This document shows positions 34,921-43,772 of a DNA stretch of 64,000 nt, piece after piece. The first letter of the stretch is position 1. Each line of letters begins with the position of its first letter. This DNA is from Mycobacterium sp. GA-1841. GTDB taxonomy: Bacteria; Actinomycetota; Actinomycetes; Mycobacteriales; Mycobacteriaceae. Both the position numbers and the translations under genes were made by a program. Location: NCBI RefSeq assembly GCF_001954135.1, contig NZ_MBEQ01000056.1:62001-126000 (forward strand), given 5' to 3'. The notes under the pieces were generated by a model. That model saw only the letters and a program-made list of their open reading frames with translations, made no database searches and was not told where the DNA came from.

Positions 34921-36404
34921 TACTCGGGCATGCCGATGGTCTTGGACTCGAAGTACTCCTTGAAGCCTTCCTCGCCGTTGCGTCGGCCCAGGCCGCTCTG
35001 CTTGGAACCGCCGAACGGGCTGTTGATGCCGAAGTGGCTGCGGCTGTTGATGGTGACGTTGCCGGTGCGCATCCGGCGCGCGACGGCGAACGCCCGATCG
35101 ACGTCCGCGGACGAAACCTCACCGGACAGACCGTAAATCGAGTTGTTGGCGATCGAGACCGCCTCGTCGTCGCTGTCGTATGGCGTGACCGTCAGCACCG
35201 GCCCGAAGATCTCCTCCTGGGCCACCTGCGAATCGGGGTCGACATCGGCCAGCAGTGTGGGCTGGGTGTAGTAGCCCGTGGGCAGATTCTCCGGGATGCC
35301 GCCGCCGGTGACCAGCCGGGCCCCGGAGTCGATGCCGGATTTGATCAGCCCCAGCACCTTCTCACGCTGGGTGGCACTGATCTGTGGACCCTGCATGATG
35401 CCCGGGGTCCATGGGTCGCCGACCGGGAAGTTCTCCATCGCGCCTTTGAGCAATGCGATGCCCTCGTCGTAGCGGCTGCGGGGGAGCAGGATTCGACTGG
35501 GCAGGATGCAGGACTGCCCGCTCATCACGCAGGCCATCATCGCCGCGATGGGCAGCGCCGAGCTGAAGTCGGCGTCGTCGAGCACGATGTGCGCGGACTT
35601 GCCGCCCAACTCCAGCATCGTCTTCTTGACCGTGGGGGCACCGGCAGCCAAGATGGCGCGTCCGGTGGCGGTGGAACCGGTGAAGGTGATCATGTCGACC
35701 CGCGGATCCGCCGACAGCGCGGCCCCCACCTCGTTGGCATTCGAGACGACGACGTTGAAGACGCCGGCGGGGATGTCGGTGTGTTCGGCGACGATGCGGC
35801 CCAACTCGGTGCCGGACCACGGGGTGAGCTGAGCAGGTTTGAGCACCACGGTGTTGCCTGCCATCAACGCCGGGATGGTCTCGGCGATGTTCAGATAGAA
35901 CGGCACATTCCACGGGGTGATGGCACCGACCACGCCGATGGGCTCATAGGCGATCTTGCGGTGTGCCGGCCCGAGCTGGGTCTGGTGGACGCCGTTGTCA
36001 ACGAGGTACTCGAAGTTCTTGCCGTGTTCGGCCCAGTGCTTGACCTCGCCGATCGGGTCCTCGATCTGGCTGCCGGTGACCGTGACAGGACAACCCACCT
36101 CGGTGACCAGCACCCGGCGCAGCCGTTCCTTCTCGGACTCGAGCGCCTCGTGCAGCTGCATCAGGCAGTGGTAGCGGAAGTCGACGTCGCGGCTCCAGTC
36201 GGTTTCGTCGAACGCGCGTCGCGCAGCGCCCACGGCCCGTTCCATGTCGGCCACCGTGCCGTCGGTCGCCTGGCCCGCCACCTGCTCGCTGGCGGGGTGG
36301 ATCACGTCGAATTTCGCGCCGCTGCCGGTGTATTGGAGTTCTCCGTCGATGAGCATCCGCTCGTCGCCGGCGAGGACACCGGTATCGCTCTGCACCTGAG
36401 TCAT
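34920..36404 (-). CDS. NAD(P)-dependent aldehyde dehydrogenase
   Basis: A 494-residue aldehyde dehydrogenase of standard length. GVVGAITPWNVPFYLNIAE and FTGSTATGRAILAAGAPTVK form the cofactor site, the catalytic Glu is in MLELGGKSAHIVL (near residue 263), and the catalytic Cys in MSGQSCILPSR (near residue 298). It oxidises an aldehyde intermediate to an acid, fitting the P450/alcohol dehydrogenase chemistry of the island. I start at ATG 36404 (MTQVQSDTG). The start has no ribosome site and lies 10 bases from the conserved TTTACA-N14-TGTCAT element, consistent with a leaderless transcript. Confidence 0.93.
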   Translation of the reverse strand: MTQVQSDTGVLAGDERMLIDGELQYTGSGAKFDVIHPASEQVAGQATDGTVADMERAVGAARRAFDETDWSRDVDFRYHCLMQLHEALESEKERLRRVLVTEVGCPVTVTGSQIEDPIGEVKHWAEHGKNFEYLVDNGVHQTQLGPAHRKIAYEPIGVVGAITPWNVPFYLNIAETIPALMAGNTVVLKPAQLTPWSGTELGRIVAEHTDIPAGVFNVVVSNANEVGAALSADPRVDMITFTGSTATGRAILAAGAPTVKKTMLELGGKSAHIVLDDADFSSALPIAAMMACVMSGQSCILPSRILLPRSRYDEGIALLKGAMENFPVGDPWTPGIMQGPQISATQREKVLGLIKSGIDSGARLVTGGGIPENLPTGYYTQPTLLADVDPDSQVAQEEIFGPVLTVTPYDSDDEAVSIANNSIYGLSGEVSSADVDRAFAVARRMRTGNVTINSRSHFGINSPFGGSKQSGLGRRNGEEGFKEYFESKTIGMPE

Positions 36405-36414
36405 AGGAGACAGC

Positions 36415-36440
36415 TTTACAAAAATTGCGAGTGGTGTCAT
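36415..36440. promoter_or_regulatory. Island regulatory element, site A (TTTACA-N14-TGTCAT)
   Basis: TTTACA at 36415-36420 and TGTCAT at 36435-36440, separated by exactly 14 bases. Read on the minus strand, TGTAAA lies 10 bases before the aldehyde dehydrogenase ATG. Same spacing as four other sites in the island. Confidence 0.7.
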
Positions 36441-36572
36441 CCCTTTGAGGAAAGGATTGACCAATTGCCAAGTCTCTGCGATCGTAGAGTTTTCATGGCA
36501 GCGGTCGCCGAGTGTCACGCCAGCGTGACGGAACGGAGGTGTGACGCGGGTTGAGCCGGAGCAGCAGGCCGG

Positions 36573-37130
36573 TCAGCTGGGATCAGGCTGTTTGATGCCG
36601 ACGGCGTGACGCAGTTGGGCCAGAAACTGATCGCCGTCATCGCTGCGCACGATGTAGTGCGAGACCGCGACCCGGATCGCGGTGGCGGCCTTGACCGGCG
36701 CATTGGCACCCGACAGGAGTTTGAGCAGCCGCTCCCGCATTAGCGGGATGACGTGGGCCAGCTGGGCGATCACCACTTCCGGCTCGATGTCGACCACCCG
36801 GACACCGGAGTAGGACTGTTGATACTGCACGATGAAACGCAGTGCGGCGTCGAGTTTCTCGTTGCCCCGCAGGCCGACGGTGGCGTGGCTGATGCCCTGG
36901 TCGAACATCTCGCGCTCGTAGGTGCCGAACGCGGCCAGCAGTTCCTGCTTGTCGGCGAACCACCGGTAGAGCGTGGGCCGGGACACCCCGGCCTGCAGTG
37001 CCACCTCGGACAGGCTCAGCTTGGTCTGTCCACTGCGGGCCAGTACCTCGGAGGTCGCCACCAGGATTCGATGGCGGGTCGAGGTGTCCTCGATTGATGC
37101 GTCCCGCTGCGCGGGTACAGGTTCATTCAC
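36573..37130 (-). CDS. TetR-family transcriptional regulator (first of two paralogs)
   Basis: A 185-residue TetR regulator. The DNA-binding domain covers residues about 18-65, with the helix-turn-helix LSLSEVALQAGVSRPTLYRW followed by FADKQELLAAF. The C-terminal ligand domain includes YQQSYSGVRVVDIEPEVV and IRVAVSHYIVRSDDGDQF. It is strongly similar over its whole length to the second TetR of the island (41788-42324), with nearly the same recognition helix, so both could bind the same sites. It lies 43 bp downstream of the phosphotransferase gene and probably shares its transcript. Confidence 0.9.
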   Translation of the reverse strand: MNEPVPAQRDASIEDTSTRHRILVATSEVLARSGQTKLSLSEVALQAGVSRPTLYRWFADKQELLAAFGTYEREMFDQGISHATVGLRGNEKLDAALRFIVQYQQSYSGVRVVDIEPEVVIAQLAHVIPLMRERLLKLLSGANAPVKAATAIRVAVSHYIVRSDDGDQFLAQLRHAVGIKQPDPS

Positions 37131-37173
37131 GTCCAGGCCTTGGTTGATCGCGGTTCACCAAATGGTAGGACCA

Positions 37174-38310
37174 TCACAGCAACTTCTTGAGTATTGCCAC
37201 AGTCTCCAGGTCGGACAAAGCGGCCACACCCCGCCGGGCGCCTTCGATGGCGATGCCCTCATCCTGCATGCCGCCGAGCCCGGCGGTGATCACCGGTGCG
37301 GCGTAGGCGTAGATCGCGCCGAGCCGATAACGTTCCCACAACTCGTCGCGATCCAGCGTGGGACCACCCGAGGCGACTAGTGCCGCCCGATACTCGTCGA
37401 GCAACTCGCGTTCGGATGCCTGCCGGTCCGCCGTGGTCATGCTGGTGATCAGCGTGTAGGCCAGTTCGCGGCCCGGATGTCCACGGCGCACGGCCTGCCA
37501 GTCCAACAGCCCGGCCTTGCCGTCGCGGAAGTACAGGTTGCCCGGATGTGCATCCCCGTGCATCACGGTGTGCGGCGGACGGTCGAGCAGCTGTGCGGCC
37601 GCCCGGTAGTTCTCGTCGATGAACCGGCCGTCGGTCACGGGGATGTCGGTGCGCTCGGCCAGCCGTTTGGTCGACATCTTGAGTAGTGCGCCGGTCAGCA
37701 GTGAGGTGTCATCGCCCGAAGCTGAGTAGATCCAGCCCAGCGGCCCGCCGCCGGCGTGCGAAGGCAGTTGGTTCCAGAACGTGGCATGGAGCCGGGCGAG
37801 CAGCTCGACAGTCAGCGCCGCGTGGTCCCGGTCGAGGGGATGCAGGGTGTCGAGGAACTCGCAAGGCCGCTGCGTCAGGTCTTCGAGCGCCAGGACGAAC
37901 CGGCCGGTCAGGGCATCGAAAGCAGCGCCGTACGCGCGGGGGACGCCGGTGAGTCTCTCGGCCAGCTGTTGGTAGAAGCGCACCTCGGTGTGCCCCAGCC
38001 GGCCCAGTTCGCCCATCATCCGGGTGGCGGCGGTCTCGGCGGGCATCTTGACGAACACCGAGGCGGGCCCGTCGCCGGTCAACGTCAGCCGGGCGCGCGA
38101 CGAGGTGCCGGAGTCACCCGCGGCCACGGACACCGACGTGATCGTGCACCCGGTCAGCTCGGACAGGTAGGCGGCGTCCAGATCGGCGATGCGCCGGGGT
38201 AACGCGCGCATCCGCCCGATCGCCGCGTCGGTTGCGATACGTTGCACGCCGTGGCCGAGGTGTGCGGCCAGGCCGACGGCGGGAACGAGGCGGCGGGCCG
38301 GTGTGAGCAT
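37174..38310 (-). CDS. Aminoglycoside phosphotransferase-family kinase
   Basis: A 378-residue APH/choline-kinase-fold protein: ASVFVKMPAETAATRMMGE (ATP-binding Lys), the catalytic loop TVMHGDAHPGNLYF near residue 248 and the metal-binding DWQAVRRGHPGRELAYTL. Many mycobacterial proteins of this family phosphorylate alcohols in catabolism rather than confer antibiotic resistance; the substrate here is unknown. The ATG at 38310 is 8 bases from the dyad TTTACA-N14-TGTAAA, with no ribosome site, again suggesting a leaderless start. It is divergent from a CoA-transferase gene. Confidence 0.85.
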   Translation of the reverse strand: MLTPARRLVPAVGLAAHLGHGVQRIATDAAIGRMRALPRRIADLDAAYLSELTGCTITSVSVAAGDSGTSSRARLTLTGDGPASVFVKMPAETAATRMMGELGRLGHTEVRFYQQLAERLTGVPRAYGAAFDALTGRFVLALEDLTQRPCEFLDTLHPLDRDHAALTVELLARLHATFWNQLPSHAGGGPLGWIYSASGDDTSLLTGALLKMSTKRLAERTDIPVTDGRFIDENYRAAAQLLDRPPHTVMHGDAHPGNLYFRDGKAGLLDWQAVRRGHPGRELAYTLITSMTTADRQASERELLDEYRAALVASGGPTLDRDELWERYRLGAIYAYAAPVITAGLGGMQDEGIAIEGARRGVAALSDLETVAILKKLL

Positions 38311-38318
38311 TGAGCAAG

Positions 38319-38344
38319 TTTACAAATTTGCGTGGGTTTGTAAA
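38319..38344. promoter_or_regulatory. Island regulatory element, site B (perfect dyad TTTACA-N14-TGTAAA)
   Basis: TTTACA at 38319-38324 and TGTAAA at 38339-38344 with 14 bases between. The arms extend to TTTACAAA and TTTGTAAA, an 8-bp perfect inverted repeat. It is the most symmetrical of the five copies and lies between the divergent phosphotransferase and CoA-transferase genes (8 and 20 bases from their starts). Confidence 0.75.
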
Positions 38345-38364
38345 GCGTTTCGGAAAGGGTGACG

Positions 38365-39546
38365 ATGGCGGGTCCGATGGAGGGATTCCGGGTGATCGAA
38401 CTCGGGGTGTGGGTGGCGGCACCGGCCGCCGGGGCGCTGCTGGCCGACTGGGGTGCCGACGTCGTCAAAATCGAACCGCCCTCGGGTGATCCGGCGAGAA
38501 CCTTCGGTCGGATGCTCGGGCTGGATCCCGAGCTGGGTGTGGCGGCCAACCCGCCTTTCGAGATGGACAACCGGTCCAAGCGCAGCATCGTGCTCGACCT
38601 CGGCACCGATGAAGGTCGTGACACCGCCCTCGAATTGCTTTCCGGCGCCGACGTTTTCCTGACCAACGTGCGCCCGGCGGCGTTGCGGCGGCTGCACCTG
38701 GACTTCGAGACCGTCGCGGCGCGCAATCCGCGCCTGGTGTACGGGCTGATCACCGGATACGGTCTCACCGGACCGGAGGCGGACCGGGCGGCCTACGACG
38801 TCGCCGCGTTCTGGGCCCGTGCCGGGTTGGCCGACCTGCTGACCCGACCCGGTGACACCCCGCCGTTCCAGCGGGGCGGCATGGGGGATCATTCCGCGGG
38901 GATGACGCTGGCGGCCGCGGTGTGCGCCGCGCTGCTGGCCCGAAACCGGACGGGCACCGGTCAACTCGTCACCACATCGCTGTACCGGCAGGGCGCCTAT
39001 ACGGTCAGCTTCGACCTCAACACCGTGCTGATGAGCGGTCAACAGATCGCGATCGGCCAGCGCGAGTCGATGGCCAACCCGTGCATGAACAACTACACCG
39101 CCGGTGACGGGAAACGCTTCTGGATCGTCGGGCTGCAAGCCGACCGGCACTGGCCCGCGCTGTGCCGGGCGGTGGGCCGTGAGGACTGGCTGACCGATAC
39201 GCGCTTCGCCACCGCGCGTGACCGGTACGTCAACGCCCGTGCGCTGATCGCCGATCTCGACGCCCTCTTCGCCGGCCGGCCGATGGACCACTGGGCCGCG
39301 CGGTTCGACGATGAGCCCGATCTGTTCTGGTCACCGATCAACAGCCCCGACGACGTCCTCGCCGACGAGCAGTTCCATGCTGCCGGAGGCATCGTCGATG
39401 TGCCCGACGGAATCTCGTCGGTGCCCATGGTGGCCAGCCCGGCCGACTTCTCGGCCACCCCGTGGCAGCCGCGTATGGTCGCCCCGGCTCTCGGTGCCCA
39501 CACCGAGGAGATCATGGCCGAGCTACACCGCGGTCAGGAACGTTGA
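38365..39546 (+). CDS. Class III (CaiB/BaiF) CoA transferase
   Basis: A 393-residue family III CoA transferase: FRVIELGVWVAAPAAGALLA, GADVVKIEPPSGDPARTFGR, FEMDNRSKRSIVLDL, and the probable catalytic Asp in RGGMGDHSAGMTLAAAV near residue 175. It would load a pathway acid onto CoA. ATG 38365 has GGAAAGGG upstream and lies 20 bases from site B. It is distinct from the CoA transferase at 9520. Its 3' end overlaps the convergent glycosidase gene by 13 bases. Confidence 0.9.
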   Translation: MAGPMEGFRVIELGVWVAAPAAGALLADWGADVVKIEPPSGDPARTFGRMLGLDPELGVAANPPFEMDNRSKRSIVLDLGTDEGRDTALELLSGADVFLTNVRPAALRRLHLDFETVAARNPRLVYGLITGYGLTGPEADRAAYDVAAFWARAGLADLLTRPGDTPPFQRGGMGDHSAGMTLAAAVCAALLARNRTGTGQLVTTSLYRQGAYTVSFDLNTVLMSGQQIAIGQRESMANPCMNNYTAGDGKRFWIVGLQADRHWPALCRAVGREDWLTDTRFATARDRYVNARALIADLDALFAGRPMDHWAARFDDEPDLFWSPINSPDDVLADEQFHAAGGIVDVPDGISSVPMVASPADFSATPWQPRMVAPALGAHTEEIMAELHRGQER

Positions 39547-41751
39547 GCGTTGATGGACGAGAGCAGTTCGTCGAGTTGCTCTCGGGTCACCTTGCCCGCC
39601 GAGAACGCGATCATCCGTCCGATCGGCACCGACTCCAGCATCCGCAGCAGGTTGCTGCCGAGGGGCGAGTCCGCGCCGACCGGGGAGGCTGTACCCAGTG
39701 CGGTCAGGATGGTCTGGGCCGCAACAGGGTCGGCGAGGAGTTCACCCAGGGTTGATTCCCGGGTGAACGGACGCGCCGGTTCATCGCCCTCGAGAGTCAC
39801 CGTCGCGTTCAGTCGAAGATCACGGCTTGACGCGCCGACACTGACCACATACTCGCCGGGCTCCACCACCCATGCTTCGGCATCGGAGTGCCAGAACGCG
39901 AGATCGCTTCGGCCGATGGGAATCTCGACAGCACCCGCGGCGCCCGCATCGACGGTGACACCGGCGAATCCGGCGAGCCAACGGACCGGTCTGCCGACAC
40001 CGGAGGTGGGCAACCCGACATAGGCCTGTACCACCTCACGGCCGGACCGCTCACCGACGTTGGTCACGGTGAGTCGGACAGATATGCCGTCGTCGGTAGC
40101 AGAGAGAGTCAGGCCGGAGTAGTCGAAGCGGGTGTAGGACAGGCCGTGACCGAACGGGAATGCCACCGGGATATCCCTCGTGTCATACCAGCGGTAACCG
40201 ACGAACATCCGCTCGCCGTAGATGGTGTGGCCGGATTCAGACGGGAAGTTCAGGTAGGCCGGGGAATCCTGCAGTCGCAGTGGCACCGTCTCGGCCAGCC
40301 GGCCCGACGGGTTGACGACACCGAACAGCACGTCCGCCAGTGCACCACCGCCGGCCTGACCGAGCAGCGCCCCGTCCACGATGGCCGGCGCCAAGGCTGC
40401 GACGGTGTCGAGGCGCACCACGCCGCCATGAGCCAGCACCACCACGGTGCGGGGCTGGGCCGCGACGACCGCGCGCAGCAGTTCGATCTGGTCGGCCGGC
40501 AGGTCGATGTGTTCGCGGTCATAGCCCTCGGACTCTTCCTCGGCCGTCAGCCCGAGGAACAGTACTGCGGTATCGGCGGATTCCGCATCGGCCACCGCCG
40601 CGCCGATGTCCGTGCCAGGGCAGTAGGTGACCGGATGTACGCCGGCGAGGCGACGGATCTCGTCCAGTGGAACGTCGAGCCGGGTGGGGGTGACATGCGA
40701 GCTGCCTCCGCCCTGAAACCTCGGCTCTTGGGCGAAACCGCCGATGACCGCCACCGCCGACGGTGCCAGGGGCAACAGGCCGCCGTCATTCTTCAGCAGC
40801 ACGATGGCCCGCCGGGCTGCCTCACGTGCCAGCTCGTGATGAGCGTCGACATCGAAACCTTCTGCATCACCGCTGGTTCGGGTGACCCGCTGGGTCAGGC
40901 GGGCGACTCGTGCGGCCGCGCCGGACACGACGTCCGGCCCCAACCGTCCGGCCCGTACCGCACGCACCACCTCGGCGTCGGAAACCTCGCCCGTGGACGG
41001 CATCTCCAGATCCAGGCCCGCGGCCACCGCGGCAACCCGATCGGCCACCGCACCCCAATCGCTGACGACCGCGCCGTCGAAGCCCCATTCCTCCCGCAGC
41101 AGCGTGGTGAGCAGCCACCTGTTCTCGGCGGCGTACACCCCGTTGATCCGGTTGTAGGAACACATCACGGTCCAGGGTCTGCCCTGGCGCACCGCGATTT
41201 CGAAGGTCCGCAGATAGATCTCGCGTAACGTGCGCATGTCGACGTCGGAACTGGCCCGCATCCGGTCGTGCGTTGTTGACCGCGAAATGCTTGAGCGACG
41301 CACCGACGCCGCGACTCTGCACCCCGCGTATCCAGGCCGCACCGAGCAGTCCCGACAGCAGCGGATCCTCCGAGTAGTACTCGAAATTGCGGCCGCAGCG
41401 CGGGTCGCGTTTGATGTTGACGCCCGGGCCGAGCAGTACGTGCACGCCGAGTGCGCGAGACTCGTCACCGAGTGCCGCACCGACGTGTTCGACGAGATCG
41501 GGATCCCAGGTCTGACTGAGGGCGACCGCGGGGGGAAAGCAGGTCGCCGGCTCGCTGCCGGAGATGCCCAGATGGTCTGCGGCGCTACCGGATTGTTTGC
41601 GCACGCCGTGTGGCCCGTCGGTCAGCACGATCGACGGGATCGGGCCGACGGCCTTGGTGGTCCAGAAACTCGCGCCGCTGCCCAGTGCGGCCTGTTCGGA
41701 CACATCAAGCCCGGCCACGAGATCAGCGGCGAGATCAGCGGCGTCCGTCAC
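39534..41751 (-). pseudogene. Glycoside hydrolase family 3 (beta-glucosidase-like), frameshifted
   Basis: Two frames together encode a GH3 enzyme of about 735 residues. The first, from GTG 41751, gives PSIVLTDGPHGVRKQ, CFPPAVALSQTWDPDLVEHV, LGPGVNIKRDPRCGRNFEYY and ASLKHFAVNN. The frame then changes at 41268-41272 and continues as HDRMRASSDVDMRTLREIYL, with SYNRINGVYAAENRWLL, the nucleophile region GAVVSDWGA, the C-terminal domain and a fibronectin III-like end (PFGHGLSYTRFDYS). The sequence after NN suggests one inserted or two missing bases. All other motifs are intact, so a recent mutation or a sequencing error are both possible. It probably follows the second tetR gene on one transcript. 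Confidence 0.85.
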
Positions 41752-41787
41752 CGGGCCCAGGGTAGCCCCGGATCAGGGAATCCCTGG

Positions 41788-42324
41788 TCATTGCGGGTAT
41801 TTCACCCGCGCTGCATGGCGCAGTTGCGGCAGGAAATCGTCGGCGTCGTCGCTACGCACCAGGTAGTGGCTGACCGCCACCCGCACCGCGGTGGCCGCCG
41901 CGATGTCGGAATCGGATCCGGTTGTCAGCCGTTGCAGGCGTTCCCGCATCAGCGGAATCACCTGGGCGAGCCGCCTGATGACGTGTTCGGGCTCGATGTC
42001 GACCATCCGCAGGCCCGGGTAGGACTGCTGATACTCGACGACCGTGCGCAACGCCGCATCCAGGTGCTCATCTTCGGGTAGGTCGGCGGCGGCCTGCGCG
42101 ACGGAACGTTCGTAGAACTTGCGTTCCCACACCACGAACGCGTCGAGCAGTTCTTGTTTGGAGGCGAACCAGCGGTAGAGGGTGGGCCGTGACACTCCGG
42201 CGTGCAGCGCCACCTCGGACAGGCTGAGCTTGGTCATCCCGTTGGCGCCGAGCACCTCGGCGGTGGCGGCCAAGATGCGCCCACGGGTGGTGCTCTCGTC
42301 GTCGGCGGATGTGGTTTCCCCCAT
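41788..42324 (-). CDS. TetR-family transcriptional regulator (second paralog)
   Basis: A 178-residue TetR regulator, clearly paralogous to the one at 36573. Its helix-turn-helix is LSLSEVALHAGVSRPTLYRW, differing from the other by one residue in this stretch. The ligand domain has YQQSYPGLRMVDIEPEHVI and VRVAVSHYLVRSDDADDF. The ATG at 42324 lies 9 bases from site C, so it is probably autoregulated, and no ribosome site is present. The glycosidase gene follows 36 bp downstream. It is divergent from a P450 gene. It is a prime candidate for the regulator binding the island-wide element. Confidence 0.92.
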   Translation of the reverse strand: MGETTSADDESTTRGRILAATAEVLGANGMTKLSLSEVALHAGVSRPTLYRWFASKQELLDAFVVWERKFYERSVAQAAADLPEDEHLDAALRTVVEYQQSYPGLRMVDIEPEHVIRRLAQVIPLMRERLQRLTTGSDSDIAAATAVRVAVSHYLVRSDDADDFLPQLRHAARVKYPQ

Positions 42325-42333
42325 GCACCCAGC

Positions 42334-42359
42334 TTTACAAACTATCGGCGAACTGTCAC
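42334..42359. promoter_or_regulatory. Island regulatory element, site C (TTTACA-N14-TGTCAC)
   Basis: TTTACA at 42334-42339 and TGTCAC at 42354-42359, 14 bases apart, with flanks AGC on the left and GCT on the right, as at site E. It lies between the divergent tetR and P450 genes, 9 and 53 bases from their starts. Confidence 0.75.
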
Positions 42360-42412
42360 GCTAATTCGTGGCGCGACACGGTCGTCGGACGCCGGTGCAG
42401 GAGGGAATCCCC

Positions 42413-43669
42413 GTGACAGTTGCCAGCTCGCCGCAGGCGCGCGAATACAGCCCGGTCGACATCACGTCGCATGATTTCTGGAGCCGGACGTTCGCCGAAC
42501 GTGACGAGAGGTTTGCACAGCTGCGGGCCGGCGAGGGGTTGAGTTGGCATCAACCGCTGCCGACCCTGTTCGATGTGGAAGAACCCGGCTTCTGGGCGCT
42601 GACGCGCCGGGCGGACATCCAGTTCGTCAGCCAGCACCCCGAGCTGTTCACCTCGACCCAGGGCGTCGCGCTCGATCCGATGCCGGCCGACGTCCAGAAG
42701 TTCGCCACGTTCTTCCTGATGATGGACCCGCCCGAGCACACCACGTATCGGCGCCTGATCAGCTCGGCGTTCACCCCGCGCAACGTGCGCCGCATCGAGG
42801 AGCAGATCCACGCCAACGCCGTGTCCGTCGTCGACGACCTGATCGGCGCCGGCGATGTCGACTTCGTCGAGGCCTGTTCGGCGCAACTGCCGATGCGGAC
42901 GATCTCGGACATGCTGGGGGTGCCCACCGCCGATCAGCCGGCCCTGGCCAAGGCCGCCGAGAAGTTGTTCAGCATGAGCGATGACGAGTACTCGTCGCTC
43001 GAAGAGCGGGCCATGGCCACCATCAACGAGATCATGCTGATCTCGAACACCGGCATCGAGCTGGCGAAGTTCCGGCGCAGCAATCCCGGCGACGATCTGA
43101 TGACCAGCATCGTCAACGCCGAGGTGGACGGACACTGCCTCAGCGACGAGGAGATCGGCGCGTTCCTGATCCTGTTGGCCTCGGCCGGAAACGACACCAC
43201 CAAGCAGACTACGACCCACGCGATGATGGCGCTGGCCGCCAATCCCGACCAACGAGATTGGCTGCTGGAGGATTTCGACAACCGCATCGGTTTGGCCACC
43301 GAGGAATTCGTACGCTGGGCGACACCGGTCATCCAGTTCGCCCGGCACGCCACCCAGGATGTCGAGGTGGCGGGTCAACGGATCAGCGCCGGGGACAAGG
43401 TGGGCCTGTTCTACTGCTCGGCCAACCGCGACGAGTCGGTGTTCACCGACCCGCAGCGGTTCGACATCAGCCGCTCACCCAATCCGCAGATCGGGTTCGG
43501 CGGCGGTGGTCCGCACTTCTGTCTGGGCAACCAACTGGCCAAGACCGAACTGCGACATCTGTTCCGCGAGTTGTTGACCCGGCTCAAGACGGTCGAATTC
43601 GGTGAGCCTGAACTGCTCTACAGCTCCTTCGTGCACGGCATCAAGCGCGTGCCCGCACATATTCGGTAA
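42413..43669 (+). CDS. Cytochrome P450 (first of two)
   Basis: A 418-residue soluble bacterial P450. Landmarks: the I-helix oxygen-activation motif LASAGNDTTKQTT, the K-helix ExxR in EEFVRWATPVIQFARHA, and the heme loop FGGGGPHFCLGNQLAKTE with Cys near residue 370. It resembles mycobacterial P450s acting on terpenoid or steroid-like substrates, but the substrate is not predictable from sequence. GTG 42413 is preceded by AGGAGGG at the ideal distance; an in-frame GTG at 42368 is rejected. No ferredoxin or reductase gene lies nearby, so electron transfer must come from elsewhere. It is controlled from site C. Confidence 0.93.
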   Translation: MTVASSPQAREYSPVDITSHDFWSRTFAERDERFAQLRAGEGLSWHQPLPTLFDVEEPGFWALTRRADIQFVSQHPELFTSTQGVALDPMPADVQKFATFFLMMDPPEHTTYRRLISSAFTPRNVRRIEEQIHANAVSVVDDLIGAGDVDFVEACSAQLPMRTISDMLGVPTADQPALAKAAEKLFSMSDDEYSSLEERAMATINEIMLISNTGIELAKFRRSNPGDDLMTSIVNAEVDGHCLSDEEIGAFLILLASAGNDTTKQTTTHAMMALAANPDQRDWLLEDFDNRIGLATEEFVRWATPVIQFARHATQDVEVAGQRISAGDKVGLFYCSANRDESVFTDPQRFDISRSPNPQIGFGGGGPHFCLGNQLAKTELRHLFRELLTRLKTVEFGEPELLYSSFVHGIKRVPAHIR

Positions 43670-43709
43670 CTGGCCGTCGGGCGACGGCACGCGCCCAGGC
43701 AGCTGTACG

Positions 43710-43768
43710 TCGAACGTGAGCTTGTTGTCGATCTTTTCGTGAATCCTCGGCAACAACCTCACGTTCGA
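43710..43768. terminator. Long hairpin between convergent genes
   Basis: A 21-base left arm (43710-43730, starting TCGAACGTGAG) pairs with the right arm (43748-43768, ending CTCACGTTCGA) at 19 of 21 positions around a 17-base loop that contains CTTTTCG. It lies between the convergent P450 and thioesterase genes, 4 bases before the thioesterase stop. A bidirectional terminator is likely, though there is no T run. Confidence 0.6.
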
Positions 43769-43772
43769 GGAG

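Noticed and set aside
37174..38310. Aminoglycoside resistance gene
   Set aside because: The fold is shared, but the gene sits in a catabolic regulon and the family in mycobacteria is broad; no resistance claim is supported.
39534..41480. A separate complete gene from 41480
   Set aside because: Its first 75 residues are Arg/Ser-rich noise from the wrong frame; real GH3 sequence starts at HDRMRASS, and the missing N-terminus is in the other frame.
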